Below are positions 1-9,462 of a DNA stretch of 64,000 nucleotides, piece after piece. How positions within the stretch are numbered: position 1 is the stretch's first letter; each line of letters begins with the position of its first letter. This DNA is from JAUILA01 sp050289805 (GTDB lineage Bacteria; Bacteroidota; Bacteroidia; Cytophagales; Cyclobacteriaceae): positions 10,918-74,917 of the forward strand of contig JBNKGL010000020.1 of NCBI GenBank assembly GCA_050289805.1. Direction: 5' to 3'. Below the pieces are notes generated by a model that saw nothing but the letters and a program-made list of their open reading frames with translations, ran no database searches and had not been told where the DNA came from. A program made the position numbers and the translations under genes.

Positions 1-1
1 G

Positions 2-97
2 ATTGAGGATCCCGTGGTCCAAAAAGCAAGGTACCTCGACAAGCTGATTGATGAACTTGCCAAGGGTAGAAAGATGGAGAAGATATTGCGGGAGTAA
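2..97 (+). CDS. C-terminal end of an unidentified protein (partial)
   Basis: An open frame enters from the left edge and ends in TAA, leaving 31 codons. The visible tail is rich in Lys, Arg, Glu and Leu (ends KGRKMEKILRE) and reads as an amphipathic helix. Nothing identifies a family. It is convergent with the SusD gene that follows, 91 bp away. The intervening sequence shows no strong terminator. Confidence 0.5.
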   Translation: MEDPVVQKARYLDKLIDELAKGRKMEKILRE

Positions 98-188
98 AAA
101 TTCAAGGTTCTTCGACACTAAAGATTTTCATTTCACTTGTTGAAAATTTCCAGCCTGAGCCTTTAAAAGCTCAGGCATACCTCCATTG

Positions 189-1730
189 TTAATTTCCTCC
201 CAGTTTTGGATTGCGCAGGACTTCTTCGACAGGTATCGGGGCGTAATAGTTATCCGGATCCATACTTCCAAGTATTGGCAAGTCCCTGGGATCTTTATTG
301 GCATTAGCTTCTGCTACTTTCTCGAGCCGGGTCAGATCAAACCAGCGCTTTAGTTCTCCTACTAACTCCCAACCCCTCTCGTCCAAAACCGCTTCCTGAA
401 AAGCTGTTGCGCTAAGACCCGGAGTAAGGTCAACCGATGCATCGGGCATATCCGGGTCAAGACCCATCGCTCTGCGCTTCACCATATTAATTGCTTCGTA
501 AGCTGATGCATCCGGTGCGCCAGCCATGGCCTGGGCTTCGGCATAAATTAAAAGTACTTCAGCATATCGCATCAACTGACGATTTCTTGAGGTTAATACC
601 GGATGGCCTTCCCAGGTAGGTGTTCCCGGAACTGATCCTTCATAAAACTTGCTCAGGTGAGGATGTCGGGTATTAAAATTTTCCCAGGTTAGGATTGAGC
701 CATTCGGCTGTTTGACTTCTGTCAGGAAGTAGGCATCTTTTCGGGGACCTTCAGGGAAGTTTTTAAAGAAATTGATTTCGATGAAATAGTCACTGAATCT
801 TCTCTGGCTATTTGGCAGGAACGACGCTGGCTTTGCGGGGGCAGAACCAAAGGTCGAGGTAAATCTGTTATCACCACAATCGCTAAGTGAGCAAAACTCA
901 AAACCAAAGATAAATTCATTATCACCTTCATTCGCTAAATCCCAGAGGGTTTTAATGTCAGGATAAAGATCATAAAGTCCGGAATTCATTACTTCAAGGG
1001 CTTTGTCCCTGGCCAGTGCATACTTGTCTGTTTGCTTAAGTGGCCAGCCGCCCATTGTCAGATATACCTTTGCCAGGAATGCCTTGGCTGCATACTTGCT
1101 GGGTTTACTATTGCGATCCTGTGTTTCCGGTAAATTGATCTCCGCAAAAGTAAAGTCATCAATAATCAGCTCGTAAATGTCCTGAACAGGAGACAATCCA
1201 ATTTCAGGATCAATTTCTGTGGAGGTAACCAAGGGTACTTCACCAAATACCCTTACCAACCAGAAGTAGGACCAACCGCGTAGAAAATGTACTTCTGCGA
1301 GTAATTCGTCTACTTGTTCCTGGCTGGCTTCAACATTAGTTGCTGATTCAAGAACAGTATTCGCCGCCCGGATTACAGCGTAGGGCATCATCCATGAACT
1401 CCATAAAACAGCACTATTGTTGCCATCTTTTGTGAATTGGTCAAATTGACGCCACTCCTCTTTACTTCCTCCCGCAAGAGTAGTCAAATCATCACCGCCA
1501 GTCAATGCGGCATACATTCTAGCGCTACCGATGAACCTGAATTGAGCTGCCTCGTCTGTTCCGTATAAGAATGAACTGTAAACACCGTTTACCCCTACCT
1601 GTAATGCATCTAATGACTCGTAGAATCCGTTACTGCTTAAAAGTGCTTTGGGCTCTTCATTCAAATCCAGGCACCCTGCAAATGGCATTATAATGATCAG
1701 GCAAATCGTTTTGTATAAATATCTTTTCAT
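189..1730 (-). CDS. SusD/RagB-family nutrient-binding outer membrane lipoprotein
   Basis: This is the surface lipoprotein that caps a SusC channel and binds glycans, peptides or other large nutrients. The N-terminus is a lipoprotein signal with lipobox FAGC (Cys20). It is followed by the family's helical TPR-like scaffold. The end has the usual SusD pattern of a hydrophobic, Tyr-rich stretch (LLIYAEAQA near residue 397) and a terminal YYAPIPVEEVLRNPKLGGN, close to the family's usual 'PIP..E...N' ending. Length 513 aa is normal. It lies 12 bp downstream of susC on the same strand, so the two are one operon. No ECF sigma/anti-sigma pair or glycoside hydrolase is attached, so the substrate cannot be predicted. 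Confidence 0.95.
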   Translation of the reverse strand: MKRYLYKTICLIIIMPFAGCLDLNEEPKALLSSNGFYESLDALQVGVNGVYSSFLYGTDEAAQFRFIGSARMYAALTGGDDLTTLAGGSKEEWRQFDQFTKDGNNSAVLWSSWMMPYAVIRAANTVLESATNVEASQEQVDELLAEVHFLRGWSYFWLVRVFGEVPLVTSTEIDPEIGLSPVQDIYELIIDDFTFAEINLPETQDRNSKPSKYAAKAFLAKVYLTMGGWPLKQTDKYALARDKALEVMNSGLYDLYPDIKTLWDLANEGDNEFIFGFEFCSLSDCGDNRFTSTFGSAPAKPASFLPNSQRRFSDYFIEINFFKNFPEGPRKDAYFLTEVKQPNGSILTWENFNTRHPHLSKFYEGSVPGTPTWEGHPVLTSRNRQLMRYAEVLLIYAEAQAMAGAPDASAYEAINMVKRRAMGLDPDMPDASVDLTPGLSATAFQEAVLDERGWELVGELKRWFDLTRLEKVAEANANKDPRDLPILGSMDPDNYYAPIPVEEVLRNPKLGGN

Positions 1731-1742
1731 CTTTCAGGTTTT

Positions 1743-4700
1743 TTAAAGTCCGATTTTAACTCCGATAATGTAAGAACGCGCGTTTGGATAGGCTCCATTG
1801 TCGAGGCCGACTGCTACGTCATCACTTATTTCAGTGGATGATACTTCAGGATCATAGCCTGAATAATTTGTCATTGTCAGCAGGTTTTGACCGCTCAAAT
1901 AGATATTTGTACGTCGTAAACCAATCCTGGAAAGCACCGAAGTTGGTATGTCATACCCGAGGGTTATATTTCTCAGGCGTACAAAACTTCCGTCTTCAAT
2001 AAATTGACTGGATGAGAGCCTGGTATTGCTTGTTGTGGTAAATCCGGGAATTTCTGAATTTTCGTTTTCAGGTGTCCATCTGTTCAGGATATCCCTGTTC
2101 GTGGCATTCCTTATATCTGCCCCACCAGCAGTTGTCCAGTATTTGTTAAAATTAAAAACCTCGTTTCCATGTACGCCCTGGAAAAATAAGTTTAAGCTAA
2201 TGCCCTTATATTCGAAAATTGAATTAAAACCCCATATAAAATTAGGTTGAGCATTACCTATAACGGCCACATCTTCAAAGTTTATAACGGAATCACCATT
2301 GATGTCAGCATAACGTGCATCGCCTGGAGAACTTCCATAAACGCCTGCGAGGTCAGCTTCGCTTGATTTCCAGACTCCTTCATAAACATAACCGGCGAAC
2401 TGGCCCAGAGGACCGCCTTCGCTGAGGACAAATGGATTAACATCGGTAACCGAAGGGGAAAAATCATCCCTAACAAACAGTACGCTATCTTCTCCTAATG
2501 AAAGAACTTTATTTCTATTCATCGAAAGATTAAAATTAGCGTGTACTCTGAAGTCCCCTATTGCTTCGGTGTAACCCAGGACCATTTCAAATCCTTTGTT
2601 TTCAACCTCGCCAATATTCCTGAGTACAGATCCCCCGCCATCGTAGAGAGGCAGCTGAACACTTAAATGCAGGTCTTCGGTATTCTTTTTATAAAAATCA
2701 AATGACGCGTTCAGCTTGCCCCGGAGGAATGAAGCATCCACACCAAGATCAACCTGTGTAGTTACTTCCCACCGCAAATCTTTGTTCGAAGGGGCTGAAG
2801 GAATTACAGTGGGTGACAATTGCGTGCCATTCAGCGGGAATGCAGCAACCCTGATTCTCTCAATGGTGCCGAAGGGAGGTACTGCCTGACTGCCGGTTTG
2901 TCCATAACTTCCTCGTATTTTCAGGTCTGAAAGCCAGTTTGAATTGTGAAGAAATGACTCCTCAGTCACTCTCCATCCAATAGCTACCGATGGGAATGTG
3001 CCGTAGCGGTTTTCTTCTGCAAATCTTGAAGATCCGTCAGTTCTTACAGAGGCTGTGAGTAAATACTTACCCCGGAAAGCGTAATTTACACGACCAACGT
3101 AGGACTGCAGAGCCCACTCGGAATATCCGGATGTCAGGACCGGTGAACCTCCCAGGGACAGGTTGTAGTATCCCAGCGAAGTGCTGATCAAATCGCTGGT
3201 GGATGAGTTATTTGATTTGCTTGTAAAAGCCTGCTGCTCATAAATAAATGTGGCATTCAGCGAATGATCATCTTTGATAACCTTTTGATAGGTCAGCTGA
3301 TTCGTATTCTGCCAGTTCACAATACTCGAGTTGCCAACGCGTATGATTGACGTTGAAGGGCTTGCGCCGGGGAAATTCCTGTCGAAGGTATTGGTTTCAT
3401 CATCTATCAGGTTAACCCCACCACTTATCCTGGCAGTCAGACCTTCAAAAATTTTAATTTCTGTGTATACATTCCCCAGAAAATAATTTCGAAAATCTTC
3501 GGTGTTTCGCTCTTCTACAGTGAATATGGGATTTGCGGTAACAGCGCCGTAAGCGCCATTAGGTGCTGAATAATCTCCTGAAAGGGGGTCCTTCACGGGA
3601 AGGTTAGGGGCCCACCCAAGCGCTCCCACTACGGGGCCTCCGGTACCAGCATATCGTTTAGTATTTAAATTATTCTCTCTTGTGAAGTAGAGGTTGGTTC
3701 CGACTTTAATAAAATCCCTCACATCGGAATCAATATTTGTTCGGAATCCATACCTTTTATAGGATGAATTTCGAATTATACCTTTCTGATTTGAATAGTT
3801 TCCTGAAATGTAATAATTGGTTTTTTCACCAGCGCCGCTGATGGTAAGCTTCGCATTCTGTGTATATCCCTGTTGGAATAATTCGTCCTGCCAATCTGTT
3901 CCGCCGTTTCTCCTGAATGAATCAATTTCATCCTGGGTAAAGAATGGAGTATTTCCCAGCGCCAGCTGCTTTTCGTTAACCACCTGCATATAATCAGCAG
4001 CATTCAATAAGTCTATTTTCTTTGAGACTTCATCCGCGCTGTAGAAATAATCAAAATCGATCTTTGCTTCTCCTTTCTCTGCCCGCCTGGTTGTAATGAT
4101 GATTACCCCGTTGGCGCCTCTTGAACCATAAATGGAAGTTGCCGAAGCATCTTTGAGTACTTCCAGGGTTGCAATGTCATCCGGGTCTACATTTCGGATA
4201 TCTGCACCGATAAATCCGTCGATTACATAGAGTGGTTCACTGCTTCCATTAATTGAGTTTGAGCCACGAATTCTGATTCTTATCGGAGCTCCCGGGGAGC
4301 CGTTCGACCTGTTGACAAAAACACCTGCCGTTCGGCCATTTAATGCGTCCTCGACACGAATCATCGGCTGATCCTCGAAATCTTCAGTTCTGAGTGGAAC
4401 TACAGAACCAGTCAGATCACTCTTTTTTACGGTGCCATAACCTAAGATAACTATCTCATCTAATTGCTGAATATCAGTCGTGAGAATAATCGTCAGGTTT
4501 CGGCTCGCAGGAACTTCCAGGGTTTCATAACCAAGGTAACTTACAACCAGTATCGCCCGATTGCTCTGAACGGATAAGTTGAATTTGCCATCCAAATCAG
4601 TTATTGTTCCGTTTGAAGTGCCTTTTTCCATGACTGTCGCTCCTGCCAGCGGTTCGCCTGAGGCACTTTTCACTACCCCTCCTATATCCTGTTGCGCTAT

Positions 4701-4754
4701 CGCAACTGAGAAAGAAGCGAGGTAGAAAAGCACAAAACTCAATTTTCGGATCAT
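1743..4754 (-). CDS. SusC/RagA-family TonB-linked outer membrane transporter
   Basis: This is a TonB-dependent channel working with the adjacent SusD lipoprotein. In order it has a signal peptide (ending AIAQQ), a carboxypeptidase-regulatory-like beta-sandwich (about residues 22-105), a TonB-box region (LDEIVILGYGTVKK), a plug with the family signature LKDASATSIYGSRGANGVI, and a beta-barrel with an aromatic end. The longest frame begins at a TTG at 4760. I chose the ATG at 4754 because the signal peptide starts there (MIRKLSF), giving 1003 aa, normal for SusC. It is divergent from the SRPBCC gene with 155 bp between them. I see no clean promoter match on its side. Confidence 0.96.
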   Translation of the reverse strand: MIRKLSFVLFYLASFSVAIAQQDIGGVVKSASGEPLAGATVMEKGTSNGTITDLDGKFNLSVQSNRAILVVSYLGYETLEVPASRNLTIILTTDIQQLDEIVILGYGTVKKSDLTGSVVPLRTEDFEDQPMIRVEDALNGRTAGVFVNRSNGSPGAPIRIRIRGSNSINGSSEPLYVIDGFIGADIRNVDPDDIATLEVLKDASATSIYGSRGANGVIIITTRRAEKGEAKIDFDYFYSADEVSKKIDLLNAADYMQVVNEKQLALGNTPFFTQDEIDSFRRNGGTDWQDELFQQGYTQNAKLTISGAGEKTNYYISGNYSNQKGIIRNSSYKRYGFRTNIDSDVRDFIKVGTNLYFTRENNLNTKRYAGTGGPVVGALGWAPNLPVKDPLSGDYSAPNGAYGAVTANPIFTVEERNTEDFRNYFLGNVYTEIKIFEGLTARISGGVNLIDDETNTFDRNFPGASPSTSIIRVGNSSIVNWQNTNQLTYQKVIKDDHSLNATFIYEQQAFTSKSNNSSTSDLISTSLGYYNLSLGGSPVLTSGYSEWALQSYVGRVNYAFRGKYLLTASVRTDGSSRFAEENRYGTFPSVAIGWRVTEESFLHNSNWLSDLKIRGSYGQTGSQAVPPFGTIERIRVAAFPLNGTQLSPTVIPSAPSNKDLRWEVTTQVDLGVDASFLRGKLNASFDFYKKNTEDLHLSVQLPLYDGGGSVLRNIGEVENKGFEMVLGYTEAIGDFRVHANFNLSMNRNKVLSLGEDSVLFVRDDFSPSVTDVNPFVLSEGGPLGQFAGYVYEGVWKSSEADLAGVYGSSPGDARYADINGDSVINFEDVAVIGNAQPNFIWGFNSIFEYKGISLNLFFQGVHGNEVFNFNKYWTTAGGADIRNATNRDILNRWTPENENSEIPGFTTTSNTRLSSSQFIEDGSFVRLRNITLGYDIPTSVLSRIGLRRTNIYLSGQNLLTMTNYSGYDPEVSSTEISDDVAVGLDNGAYPNARSYIIGVKIGL

Positions 4755-4842
4755 ATTCAATTATTACTTGTTGGGTCGATGTTCGATGAATGCTATTTGG
4801 GTGTAGCAGGTCTATTTACACAGATGACAGGCAAAATCAAAA

Positions 4843-4874
4843 TTTGTCCCAATAAGTAAATAATCGCAACTTTA
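4843..4874 (+). promoter_or_regulatory. Putative Bacteroidota promoter for the SRPBCC gene
   Basis: TTTG at 4843-4846, a 20 bp spacer, then CAACTTTA at 4867-4874, which differs from TAnnTTTG at the first and last base. Transcription would start near 4878, which favours the start codon at 4910 over the earlier ATG at 4877. Confidence 0.4.
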
Positions 4875-4909
4875 GTATGCGAATGAACACACCTCAAAAT
4901 ATGAGTATC

Positions 4910-5368
4910 ATGAAAAGAATAAAATACCAGGTGAGCATCGATGCGCCCGCGGCCAAAGTATATGATGTTATGCTCGGCGCTACCGATAAATCTACGTATG
5001 AGCAATGGACGGCCATCTTCAACCCGACATCCAGTTATGAGGGCAGCTGGGAGAAGGGCAGTAAAATTCTCTTCGTTGGAGTGGATGATAAAGGAGAAAA
5101 GGGTGGGATGGTTTCCAGGATCAGCGAAAACATTCCCAACCAATTTGTTTCGATTCAGCACTATGGGATGTTACAGGGCGGCAAGGAGATTACCGAAGGC
5201 CCGGAAGTAGAACCATGGGCTAATGCATTCGAGAACTATGTCTTCGAAGACAAGGATGGAATTACCACCGTTACGGTTGAACTCGACACCTCGGAAGACT
5301 ATTTAGACTATATGGATCAGGCCTATCCAAAGGCGCTTGGCAAATTGAAGGAGATATGTGAAGTTTAG
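4910..5368 (+). CDS. SRPBCC (START-like) domain protein
   Basis: A small soluble protein of the SRPBCC fold, the helix-grip family that binds lipids or hydrophobic ligands and includes AHSA1-type chaperone activators. The N-terminus KYQVSIDAPAAKVYDVMLG is the typical first strand and helix. It continues through YEQWTAIFNPTSSYEGSWEKGS, and the C-terminal helix ends in AYPKALGKLKEICE. Four in-frame ATGs exist (4877, 4883, 4901, 4910). The one at 4910 (MKRIKYQV) begins exactly at the domain and fits the promoter. The ligand is unknown. The next gene begins one base after its stop, so the two are probably co-transcribed. Confidence 0.85.
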   Translation: MKRIKYQVSIDAPAAKVYDVMLGATDKSTYEQWTAIFNPTSSYEGSWEKGSKILFVGVDDKGEKGGMVSRISENIPNQFVSIQHYGMLQGGKEITEGPEVEPWANAFENYVFEDKDGITTVTVELDTSEDYLDYMDQAYPKALGKLKEICEV

Positions 5369-5369
5369 G

Positions 5370-5837
5370 ATGAAATTGAATCGAAGAAAGGTATATTTTT
5401 TTATTGCTCTGATAGCCACGTTAAGTACTACTCTGCTTTTGGTTATGGGTTCACCTTTACTTACAGTAGCCCTGGATAGTGATAATTCTATTCCCCTGGG
5501 AACTCTGATCACCTGGATTGGAATGATTTCATTACCCTCTGCAGTATATTTTGGAATTAAGGAGCTCAGGAACCCAACCGGAAAACTATACAGTATTCTC
5601 TCGGTATTTCTTAAAATCATCATTGTACTTGGAATTCTTTGGGTACCCTTATCATATGCACTTGCGGGTAATCTTTCATTCTCGTTTTCCGAAAAGGAAA
5701 CATTTCAGGGTGGACAAACAGCGATGCGATGGTTCTGGCGGTTAAGTTATGGAATTGCAATTGGATCCATCCTTGTTCTGGTCGTCTATTGGATTTCATT
5801 GCTTTTCATAAAGAGAAAAACAGAAGGTGATATTTAA
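5370..5837 (+). CDS. Small multi-pass membrane protein, function unknown
   Basis: A 155 aa protein with four hydrophobic segments (about residues 8-28, 43-61, 71-95 and 123-147), basic residues at both ends, and a Phe-rich loop. I do not recognise a family. The ATG at 5370 lies one base after the stop of the SRPBCC gene. A GTG at 5358 would overlap that gene and is less likely. Tight linkage suggests a shared transcript. Confidence 0.7.
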   Translation: MKLNRRKVYFFIALIATLSTTLLLVMGSPLLTVALDSDNSIPLGTLITWIGMISLPSAVYFGIKELRNPTGKLYSILSVFLKIIIVLGILWVPLSYALAGNLSFSFSEKETFQGGQTAMRWFWRLSYGIAIGSILVLVVYWISLLFIKRKTEGDI

Positions 5838-5946
5838 TCGCTGAAATGGTAGTGGATTGGATTTTATATCAGCCTCTTATGATCACATTTTAACCTCACG
5901 GATATAGCATACTCTTCTTAAATTTGAAAAATTAGCTGAATGGGTG

Positions 5947-5977
5947 TTGCATAATAGACAGCCTTCACCTAGATTTG
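5947..5977 (+). promoter_or_regulatory. Promoter of the initiator tRNA gene
   Basis: TTG at 5947-5949, a spacer of 20 bp, and a perfect TAnnTTTG box (TAGATTTG) at 5970-5977. This matches the Bacteroidota primary sigma factor consensus. The bases just after the box (nAGTCCGATT) recur after the tRNA-Ser promoter at 61.09 kb. Confidence 0.75.
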
Positions 5978-6027
5978 TAGTCCGATTAAGAAAAATATCA
6001 GCCAAATGAGGTTGATTCAAGATATAT

Positions 6028-6100
<73 letters not shown>

Positions 6101-6104
6101 CTAT

Positions 6105-6158
6105 AAACAGTTTGAGTTTGGAGCATACAGTGTGCCAAACCAAACTGTTTTTTTTTTG
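6105..6158 (+). terminator. Rho-independent terminator of tRNA-fMet
   Basis: AAACAGTTTG followed by AGTTTGG pairs with CCAAAC and CAAACTGTTT across a 13-nt loop, and a run of T follows the stem. It lies four bases beyond the tRNA. Confidence 0.85.
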
Positions 6159-6264
6159 AGCATACTTATTCTCAGTATAACAATCCAAACTGTTTATCCC
6201 TCTTGCTGTTGCTAAAACACGAACTCTAATTCCGTTCTGTCCGGCTGAGCATTTAGATTATGCA

Positions 6265-6621
6265 ATGTTTGATTTCGAAAAGCTAATTGTCTATCAAAAA
6301 GCATTGAAGTTTAATGCCCTTATTCAAAATCAGCTAATAAATGCGTATAAGCCGGAAAAAACGGTACGGTATCAATTATCCAGGGCTTCTCTCAGTGTAA
6401 TGCTGAATATTGCTGAGGGATCAGGCCGGTTTTCCCCAAGGGACAAAAGAAACTTTTATATCATTGCCCGCGGATCCGTATTCGAATGTGTGGCGATTTG
6501 TGATTATTTGGCTCAGGATGGATTGATCTCAGTTGATATTCACCGGGAGGTGTATGCCCAAGCCGAGGAGATCTCAAAAATGCTATTTTCATTGATTCGA
6601 CAGTTGGAAAGCCAAAGCTAA
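6265..6621 (+). CDS. Four-helix-bundle protein (23S rRNA intervening-sequence type)
   Basis: A 118 aa helical protein of the family found as an insert ORF in some 23S rRNA genes and as a stand-alone gene in many Bacteroidota; its function is unknown. The family's landmarks are present: an N-terminal FEKLIVYQKAL, the central SRASLSVMLNIAEGSGR, a KRNFYIIARGSVFE helix, and a C-terminal helix of alternating hydrophobics. It stands alone, about 100 bp after the tRNA-fMet terminator, with its own terminator downstream. It is not inside an rRNA gene here. Confidence 0.9.
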   Translation: MFDFEKLIVYQKALKFNALIQNQLINAYKPEKTVRYQLSRASLSVMLNIAEGSGRFSPRDKRNFYIIARGSVFECVAICDYLAQDGLISVDIHREVYAQAEEISKMLFSLIRQLESQS

Positions 6622-6756
6622 AGACTCATCCGCGTCCAAATAGATGAAATTGTCCTGGTAGTTAATGGTTGTCTTCAAATCCGAATGACGGAATAATTCC
6701 TAAAACATCAAAGGATTGATCTTGTCTCAAGTGTTATTTCCAAAAATTGGAGCACT

Positions 6757-6799
6757 AAAAAGCCCTGAAGTGAACTTATTCTACTTCAGGGCTTTTTTT
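6757..6799. terminator. Bidirectional terminator
   Basis: GCCCTGAAGT and ACTTCAGGGC form a perfect 10 bp stem with an 11-nt loop. It is flanked by A-rich sequence on the left and seven T on the right, so it can stop both the four-helix-bundle gene (plus strand) and the sulfatase gene (minus strand). Confidence 0.85.
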
Positions 6800-6836
6800 G
6801 ACCTTTTATTCCTAATTATAGATTCTTTCCTTTCAA

Positions 6837-8411
6837 TCAAAATCCCAGCCCCAAATCGGTATTGGGATATTTTTTCATCGTGGCGATATGTCGTTTTTGG
6901 AAAGCTATCACTCCCGGCATTCCCCATTCAAAATAACGATGCCCTTCGCTGGCCATTTCCTTGGGATCAACATTCAGATTATAAACCCACGGAGCCGTTC
7001 CTACCTTCGATAGGGTGGAGGCATCTATATTTCTCCTCGTCTCGGTAACATCGAAAACCTGGAAATGAACCTTATAATCCTTCCATCTCAACGCGCAGAA
7101 GTCCGTGGAATTCCACAAAAACACCACCTGCCGATGAGATCGTCCGTTTTCGGCTAACAAAAACGACGTCTGGTCAATACCGTCAAAATATAAATTATCG
7201 GGCAGCTTATCCATCACACCACCCAGACGCAGGCAAACCATGTAGATATCCGAAAGATCCATCAATTCATTGGACTCCTGGCCGGGCTCAATCATGCCTT
7301 TCCAGTAAGCAATTCCCGGTACCCTCACACCACCTTCCCAGGTCGTACCCTTACCACCGCGCCAGGGGTGATAACCGGAATCGGGAAAAACATCTTCATT
7401 GGCTCCGTTGTCGGAAGTGAAAATGACCAGCGTATTCTCCAGGAGCCCCTGGTCTTCCAGTGTTTTCATGATTTCACCAACGATATCATCCATCTGGACA
7501 ATGGCGTCTTTTACGGGCATCGCGGCCGGACTTTTACCGATGTAGTCCTTTCCGCTGTACGTGTCGTTATGTATAGCAGTAAAAGAGTGAATCAGGAAGA
7601 ATGGTTTATCGCTGTTCTCGTTGATGAACTTTATAGACTCCTCTTTCAATTTCTCATCTATCTGACGAACATCATCCAGGTTGTTGATCTCAAATGCAAC
7701 TTCACGAGGCCCTCCCTTATTTCCTTTGATCAGTCCTTCTGGCTGCAGCTGAAAAGCCTTGTCGTGAAGTTCCTTGTTGTTGATCATATCTGAATATTGT
7801 CTTTCAACCAGGAACTGGGTATAATCCGACTGCACAGCCGGAAGACCGTAGAAATAATCAAAGCCTACCTCATGGGGCAGCATATTTTCAGCTTCACCAA
7901 TGTGCCACTTTCCAATCAAGGCAGACTTGTATCCGGCGGATGCAAGTAATTTTGCCTGCGTAACCTCGACATCCCACGGGTTGGTGGTCACTTTATCACC
8001 ACTCAGCAACGGCCGTGTAAGACCGCTTCTGATAGGTTGCCTTCCGGTCACCATCATTGCCCTGGACGATGTACAGGTTGGTGTAGAATAAAAAGAGGTT
8101 AAACGTTTCCCTTCCCTTGCCAGCCTGTCAACGTTCGGTGTGGGCGCTCCGACGGCAATGCCACCTCCATTGACACCGATATCCCCCCATCCCAGATCAT
8201 CCACAAGGAAGATAAGTATGTTGGGTTTTCGTTTCGTTTTAGCTTCCAGGTCTTCAAGTTTTTGTGAAGCAATTTTCTCCTGTTCGGGACGTGGAATAAT
8301 CGGTTCCAGATTGTCCTTTACCACAACGGTTTCATCAAACACGCTGATTTGTTGCGCAGACAATTGCAGGCAGGCAAATAGGATAAGAGCGGAAAGAAAG
8401 ATCTTTTTCAT
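6837..8411 (-). CDS. Secreted sulfatase (family S1, formylglycine type)
   Basis: An arylsulfatase-fold enzyme expected to remove sulfate esters from a polysaccharide in the periplasm. A signal peptide ends at about residue 20 (LSAQ). The metal-binding DD is at 71-72 (VDDLGWGD). The formylglycine site is C113-T-S-S-R117 followed by AMMVTGR, a variant of CxPSR with Ser in the third place. K168 and H170 lie in IGKWHIGE, and a later TSDNGANE carries further metal ligands. Length 524 aa is normal. It is the last gene of the minus-strand carbohydrate cluster. The substrate sub-type cannot be assigned by eye. Confidence 0.93.
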   Translation of the reverse strand: MKKIFLSALILFACLQLSAQQISVFDETVVVKDNLEPIIPRPEQEKIASQKLEDLEAKTKRKPNILIFLVDDLGWGDIGVNGGGIAVGAPTPNVDRLAREGKRLTSFYSTPTCTSSRAMMVTGRQPIRSGLTRPLLSGDKVTTNPWDVEVTQAKLLASAGYKSALIGKWHIGEAENMLPHEVGFDYFYGLPAVQSDYTQFLVERQYSDMINNKELHDKAFQLQPEGLIKGNKGGPREVAFEINNLDDVRQIDEKLKEESIKFINENSDKPFFLIHSFTAIHNDTYSGKDYIGKSPAAMPVKDAIVQMDDIVGEIMKTLEDQGLLENTLVIFTSDNGANEDVFPDSGYHPWRGGKGTTWEGGVRVPGIAYWKGMIEPGQESNELMDLSDIYMVCLRLGGVMDKLPDNLYFDGIDQTSFLLAENGRSHRQVVFLWNSTDFCALRWKDYKVHFQVFDVTETRRNIDASTLSKVGTAPWVYNLNVDPKEMASEGHRYFEWGMPGVIAFQKRHIATMKKYPNTDLGLGF

Positions 8412-8492
8412 AATGGCAGGGTTAATGGGTTGTACGCTTAAGTTAATGAGTGACCAACATTTTAAAAAAGAACATCTTACAAAAAAATATGT

Positions 8493-9398
8493 TTACAACC
8501 CCAGCGCATCCATGCGATCTTTTTCGTACCGGCCGTCTTCAGCAGGGTATCGCAGGACATCCTCATACTCACCTGAATCTTTGGCCAGGGCCCAGATCAG
8601 GCTTTCGCCCGCATGGGCTGGGGCCTGTGTGAAAACAGGATCCCGATATGCCTCTTCGGCCGAAATCACATTCCATCCCTTTGACCTGAACATGGAAATC
8701 AGGTCATCCAGGAACAAGGCGGAAGTGAGATTATGGTGCAGCAGTAGCGTATGGTGAATGTGCCGACCGGTGAGCTCCCAGGATAAGCCCTCGTAAAATT
8801 CGGCGCGCTCGAAAATATGTTCGAGGTAATAATTTTTAAAACCATCAATATCGGCTCCGGGGTCTTCTTTTAACCGATTCCGAAGCCGGCTGTTGATATA
8901 CCAGTCTGAAGCATCAATGGTCACATAACCGTTTTTATATCCATTCGCACCCATGATTTGCCGGATGCTGTCAATCTCCCCCTGCGTGTTGCCTTCCTTC
9001 AGATAGGGGAACCGGAAGAGTTTTATATAATTGTCAAAAGTCCGGATAAAGGCATCGGCCTTCAATAATTCCATTTGAAAATCTTCGGCATTGATATCGT
9101 TACTGTTGAAATTGGGATGGGAAAATGTATGGTTTGCGATGCGGTGGCCCCGGTCATTCCAGGAATTAAGCAGGTACATGCCCTTTTCGGTTGACTTCCC
9201 TTCCGTCTTAACAAAAAACACCGCCTTGACCTGCGCCTTATCCAGGCTTTCGAGGATCATTTCATTCCATTCCTCGAGCGCATACCCACCCATCCCGGAG
9301 GTCATTCCATCATCGAATGTGAAACTGATGGTGGGCTGCGCGCCCGCAGTAACGGAGAGCGCAAGGATTGCGGTTAAAAACAGGTAATTCACTTTCAT
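8493..9398 (-). CDS. Secreted polysaccharide deacetylase (NodB-like, CE4)
   Basis: An exported metal-dependent deacetylase acting on N- or O-acetylated glycans. The signal peptide ends near Ala20 (VTAGAQ). FTFDDG is at 26-31, giving the catalytic Asp and the metal Asp, and H90 and H94 in NHTFSH supply the metal histidines. RFPY is a later motif, and an LLLHHN stretch near residue 227 supplies the late catalytic His. The frame is open 87 codons further upstream, but that extension has no domain and would bury the signal peptide, so I start at the ATG at 9398 (301 aa). It sits between the YdeI-like gene and a sulfatase on the same strand. Confidence 0.88.
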   Translation of the reverse strand: MKVNYLFLTAILALSVTAGAQPTISFTFDDGMTSGMGGYALEEWNEMILESLDKAQVKAVFFVKTEGKSTEKGMYLLNSWNDRGHRIANHTFSHPNFNSNDINAEDFQMELLKADAFIRTFDNYIKLFRFPYLKEGNTQGEIDSIRQIMGANGYKNGYVTIDASDWYINSRLRNRLKEDPGADIDGFKNYYLEHIFERAEFYEGLSWELTGRHIHHTLLLHHNLTSALFLDDLISMFRSKGWNVISAEEAYRDPVFTQAPAHAGESLIWALAKDSGEYEDVLRYPAEDGRYEKDRMDALGL

Positions 9399-9462
9399 CA
9401 AAAATAAAATTCTAAGTCGAATTCGACGATTTCTGCCCGGGCGAATACATTTGATATCAGCG

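Noticed and set aside
6265..6621. Four-helix-bundle gene as part of an rRNA insertion
   Set aside because: No rRNA sequence surrounds it; it stands alone between two terminators.
8140..8757. 205-codon plus-strand frame
   Set aside because: It is antisense to the sulfatase and deacetylase genes and has no family pattern.
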